Assembly (NCBI RefSeq): GCF_026385505.1
Contig: NZ_JANIDV010000004.1
Location: 1-64,000, forward strand
DNA: 64,000 nt
Reading direction: 5' to 3'
Source of the DNA: Bombella dulcis
Lineage (GTDB): Bacteria; Pseudomonadota; Alphaproteobacteria; Acetobacterales; Acetobacteraceae
Part shown: in pieces, positions 63,037 through 64,000 of the stretch
Numbering within the stretch: position 1 is the stretch's first letter
Layout: the number at the start of each line of letters is the position of its first letter
Position numbers and translations under genes: made by a program
The notes under the pieces: model-generated
The model's input: only the letters and a program-made list of their open reading frames with translations
Database searches by the model: none
Told to the model about the DNA's origin: nothing

Positions 63037-64000
63037 ATGCCCCACCCTGCCCCACATCATCGTACAGAACGGCTTGATCAGGACCATGACGGAATCCGGC
63101 GGGCCGCCCGTCTGCTCCAGCAGGGGGGACTGGTCGCCTTCGGGACAGAAACGGTCTACGGGCTGGGGGGACTGGCCACGTCACAGCGGACCGTGAAACA
63201 CATCTTTCAGGCCAAGGGGCGGCCTTCCTTCAACCCGCTCATCAGCCATTTCGCATCAGCCGAGGCTGCCTTTGCGGAAGCCGACATGGCCATCCCCCTG
63301 CATGACATGGCCCGGCGTCTGGCCCGGCGTTTCTGGCCCGGCCCGCTGACACTCATCCTGCCCCGCCATGCGGAAAGCCGCCTCTGTCAGGCCGTCACGG
63401 CCGGGCTGGACACGCTGGCCGTGCGTGTCCCCAGAGGCCGGGCGGTGGAAGACCTGCTCCGCCTGACAGGCCAGCCCATCGCTGCCCCTTCCGCCAACCG
63501 GTCCGGCCGGGTCAGTCCCTCCACCGCCCGTCATGTGCTGGACGAACTTGAAGGCCGGATTGATGCCGTGCTGGATACCGGCCCCTGCCCTGTCGGGCTG
63601 GAAAGCACCGTTCTGGACCTGACAGGCCCCCATCCCATTCTCCGCCGCCCCGGCGGCGTCACGCTGGAAGAGTTGCAGGAAGTCTGCGGCCCCATCACCG
63701 TGGCAGAGCATGATGGAACGGATGATCTTCGTCCCACTGCGCCGGGACAGCTGACCTCCCATTATGCACCGTCCCTGCCCGTGCGCCTTGATGCCACCCA
63801 TGTCCATCCTCACGAAGCCTTCCTGACTTTTGGCGGACGAGAGGTGCAGGGAGCGGCTCCAGCACTCACCCTCGATCTCAGTCCCGGTGGCAGCGTGGAA
63901 GAAGCCGCACGCCGCCTCTTTGCCAGCCTCCGCCAGCTGGATCAGGCTGCCGCCCGCCACGGCCTGACCGCCATTGCCGTGGCTCCCCTGCCAGCGGAAG
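63037..64000 (+). CDS. threonylcarbamoyl-AMP synthase (Sua5/TsaC), 3' end cut by window
   Basis: From the ATG at 63037 the frame stays open to the last base, 321 codons. YrdC-domain landmarks: GGLVAFGTETVYGLGGLA, KGRPSFNPL (the KxR...NPL motif), RFWPGPLTLIL, VRVPRG, APSANRSGRVSPS and GLESTVLDL; after about residue 210 a second, Sua5-type domain begins (PGQLTSHYAPS). It makes threonylcarbamoyl-AMP for t6A37 in tRNAs. The Sua5-length form suggests about 10-30 residues are missing. Confidence 0.93.
   Translation, partial: MPHPAPHHRTERLDQDHDGIRRAARLLQQGGLVAFGTETVYGLGGLATSQRTVKHIFQAKGRPSFNPLISHFASAEAAFAEADMAIPLHDMARRLARRFWPGPLTLILPRHAESRLCQAVTAGLDTLAVRVPRGRAVEDLLRLTGQPIAAPSANRSGRVSPSTARHVLDELEGRIDAVLDTGPCPVGLESTVLDLTGPHPILRRPGGVTLEELQEVCGPITVAEHDGTDDLRPTAPGQLTSHYAPSLPVRLDATHVHPHEAFLTFGGREVQGAAPALTLDLSPGGSVEEAARRLFASLRQLDQAAARHGLTAIAVAPLPAE

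Overview
The window is a contiguous piece of chromosome from an alphaproteobacterium, most likely an acetic acid bacterium (Acetobacteraceae). The basis is high-GC coding DNA with a CTG/GCC-rich codon style, a membrane-bound PQQ glucose dehydrogenase (29693-32140), alphaproteobacterial gene orders (zapA / 6S RNA / 5-formyl-THF cyclo-ligase; xseB-ispA-dxs-tlyA; ftsE-ftsX-ydcF-plsC-DUF2125), and a NadQ-type regulator beside nadABC. I cannot fix the genus from sequence alone. Most of the window is housekeeping, in short operons on both strands.

Layout. 1-2.3 kb: YmdB-like phosphoesterase, fau, a probable 6S RNA, zapA and a coiled-coil partner (minus strand). 2.4-4.6 kb: a ThiE-like protein and two lipoproteins. 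4.6-8.3 kb: the EF-P beta-lysylation genes epmA, epmB and efp, then suhB. 8.4-11.8 kb: a three-gene OmpA/MotA/MotB-like envelope cluster. 11.8-23.7 kb: lepA, a glycosyltransferase, xseB-ispA-dxs-tlyA, rlmN, argG, an FKBP lipoprotein and trpS. 23.7-29.3 kb (minus): rpmI-rplT, pheST, lpxB. 29.7-32.7 kb: glucose dehydrogenase and a small Cys-motif secreted protein. 32.8-36.7 kb (minus): SufE and two linked sensor kinase/receiver proteins. 36.9-42.7 kb: membrane protein, degenerate FtsE, FtsX, YdcF, PlsC, DUF2125-like protein, NadQ.

42.7-44.3 kb is an AT-rich island unlike everything around it. It holds the wreck of a reverse transcriptase: RT landmarks, including a YSDD active-site box, can be read in order but are scattered over frames with many stops. 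Its family resemblance is to cellular, often antiphage, reverse transcriptases rather than to group II intron maturases. It separates nadQ from nadA-nadB-nadC (44.4-47.7 kb), whose promoter carries a 9-3-9 palindrome over the -10 box that is probably the NadQ operator.

47.7-50.6 kb: gloB, psd, pssA. From 50.1 to 59.9 kb lies a dispersed complex-I-superfamily gene set. Five genes joined by ATGA overlaps (58-54 kb, minus strand) encode Hyf-like membrane subunits and a NuoCD/HyfG-like large subunit in which both nickel-binding CxxC motifs are gone. The cognate Fe-S small subunit sits 4 kb away, beyond a TonB-dependent receptor (with a perfect Zur-like palindrome in its promoter) and a broken diacylglycerol kinase gene. 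This looks like an energy-converting-hydrogenase-related (Ehr-like) complex without hydrogenase chemistry and is the best candidate for an undescribed system here. 59.9-64 kb: holC, pepA, cysQ and a truncated Sua5/TsaC gene. I saw no tRNA, rRNA, CRISPR array or insertion sequence.
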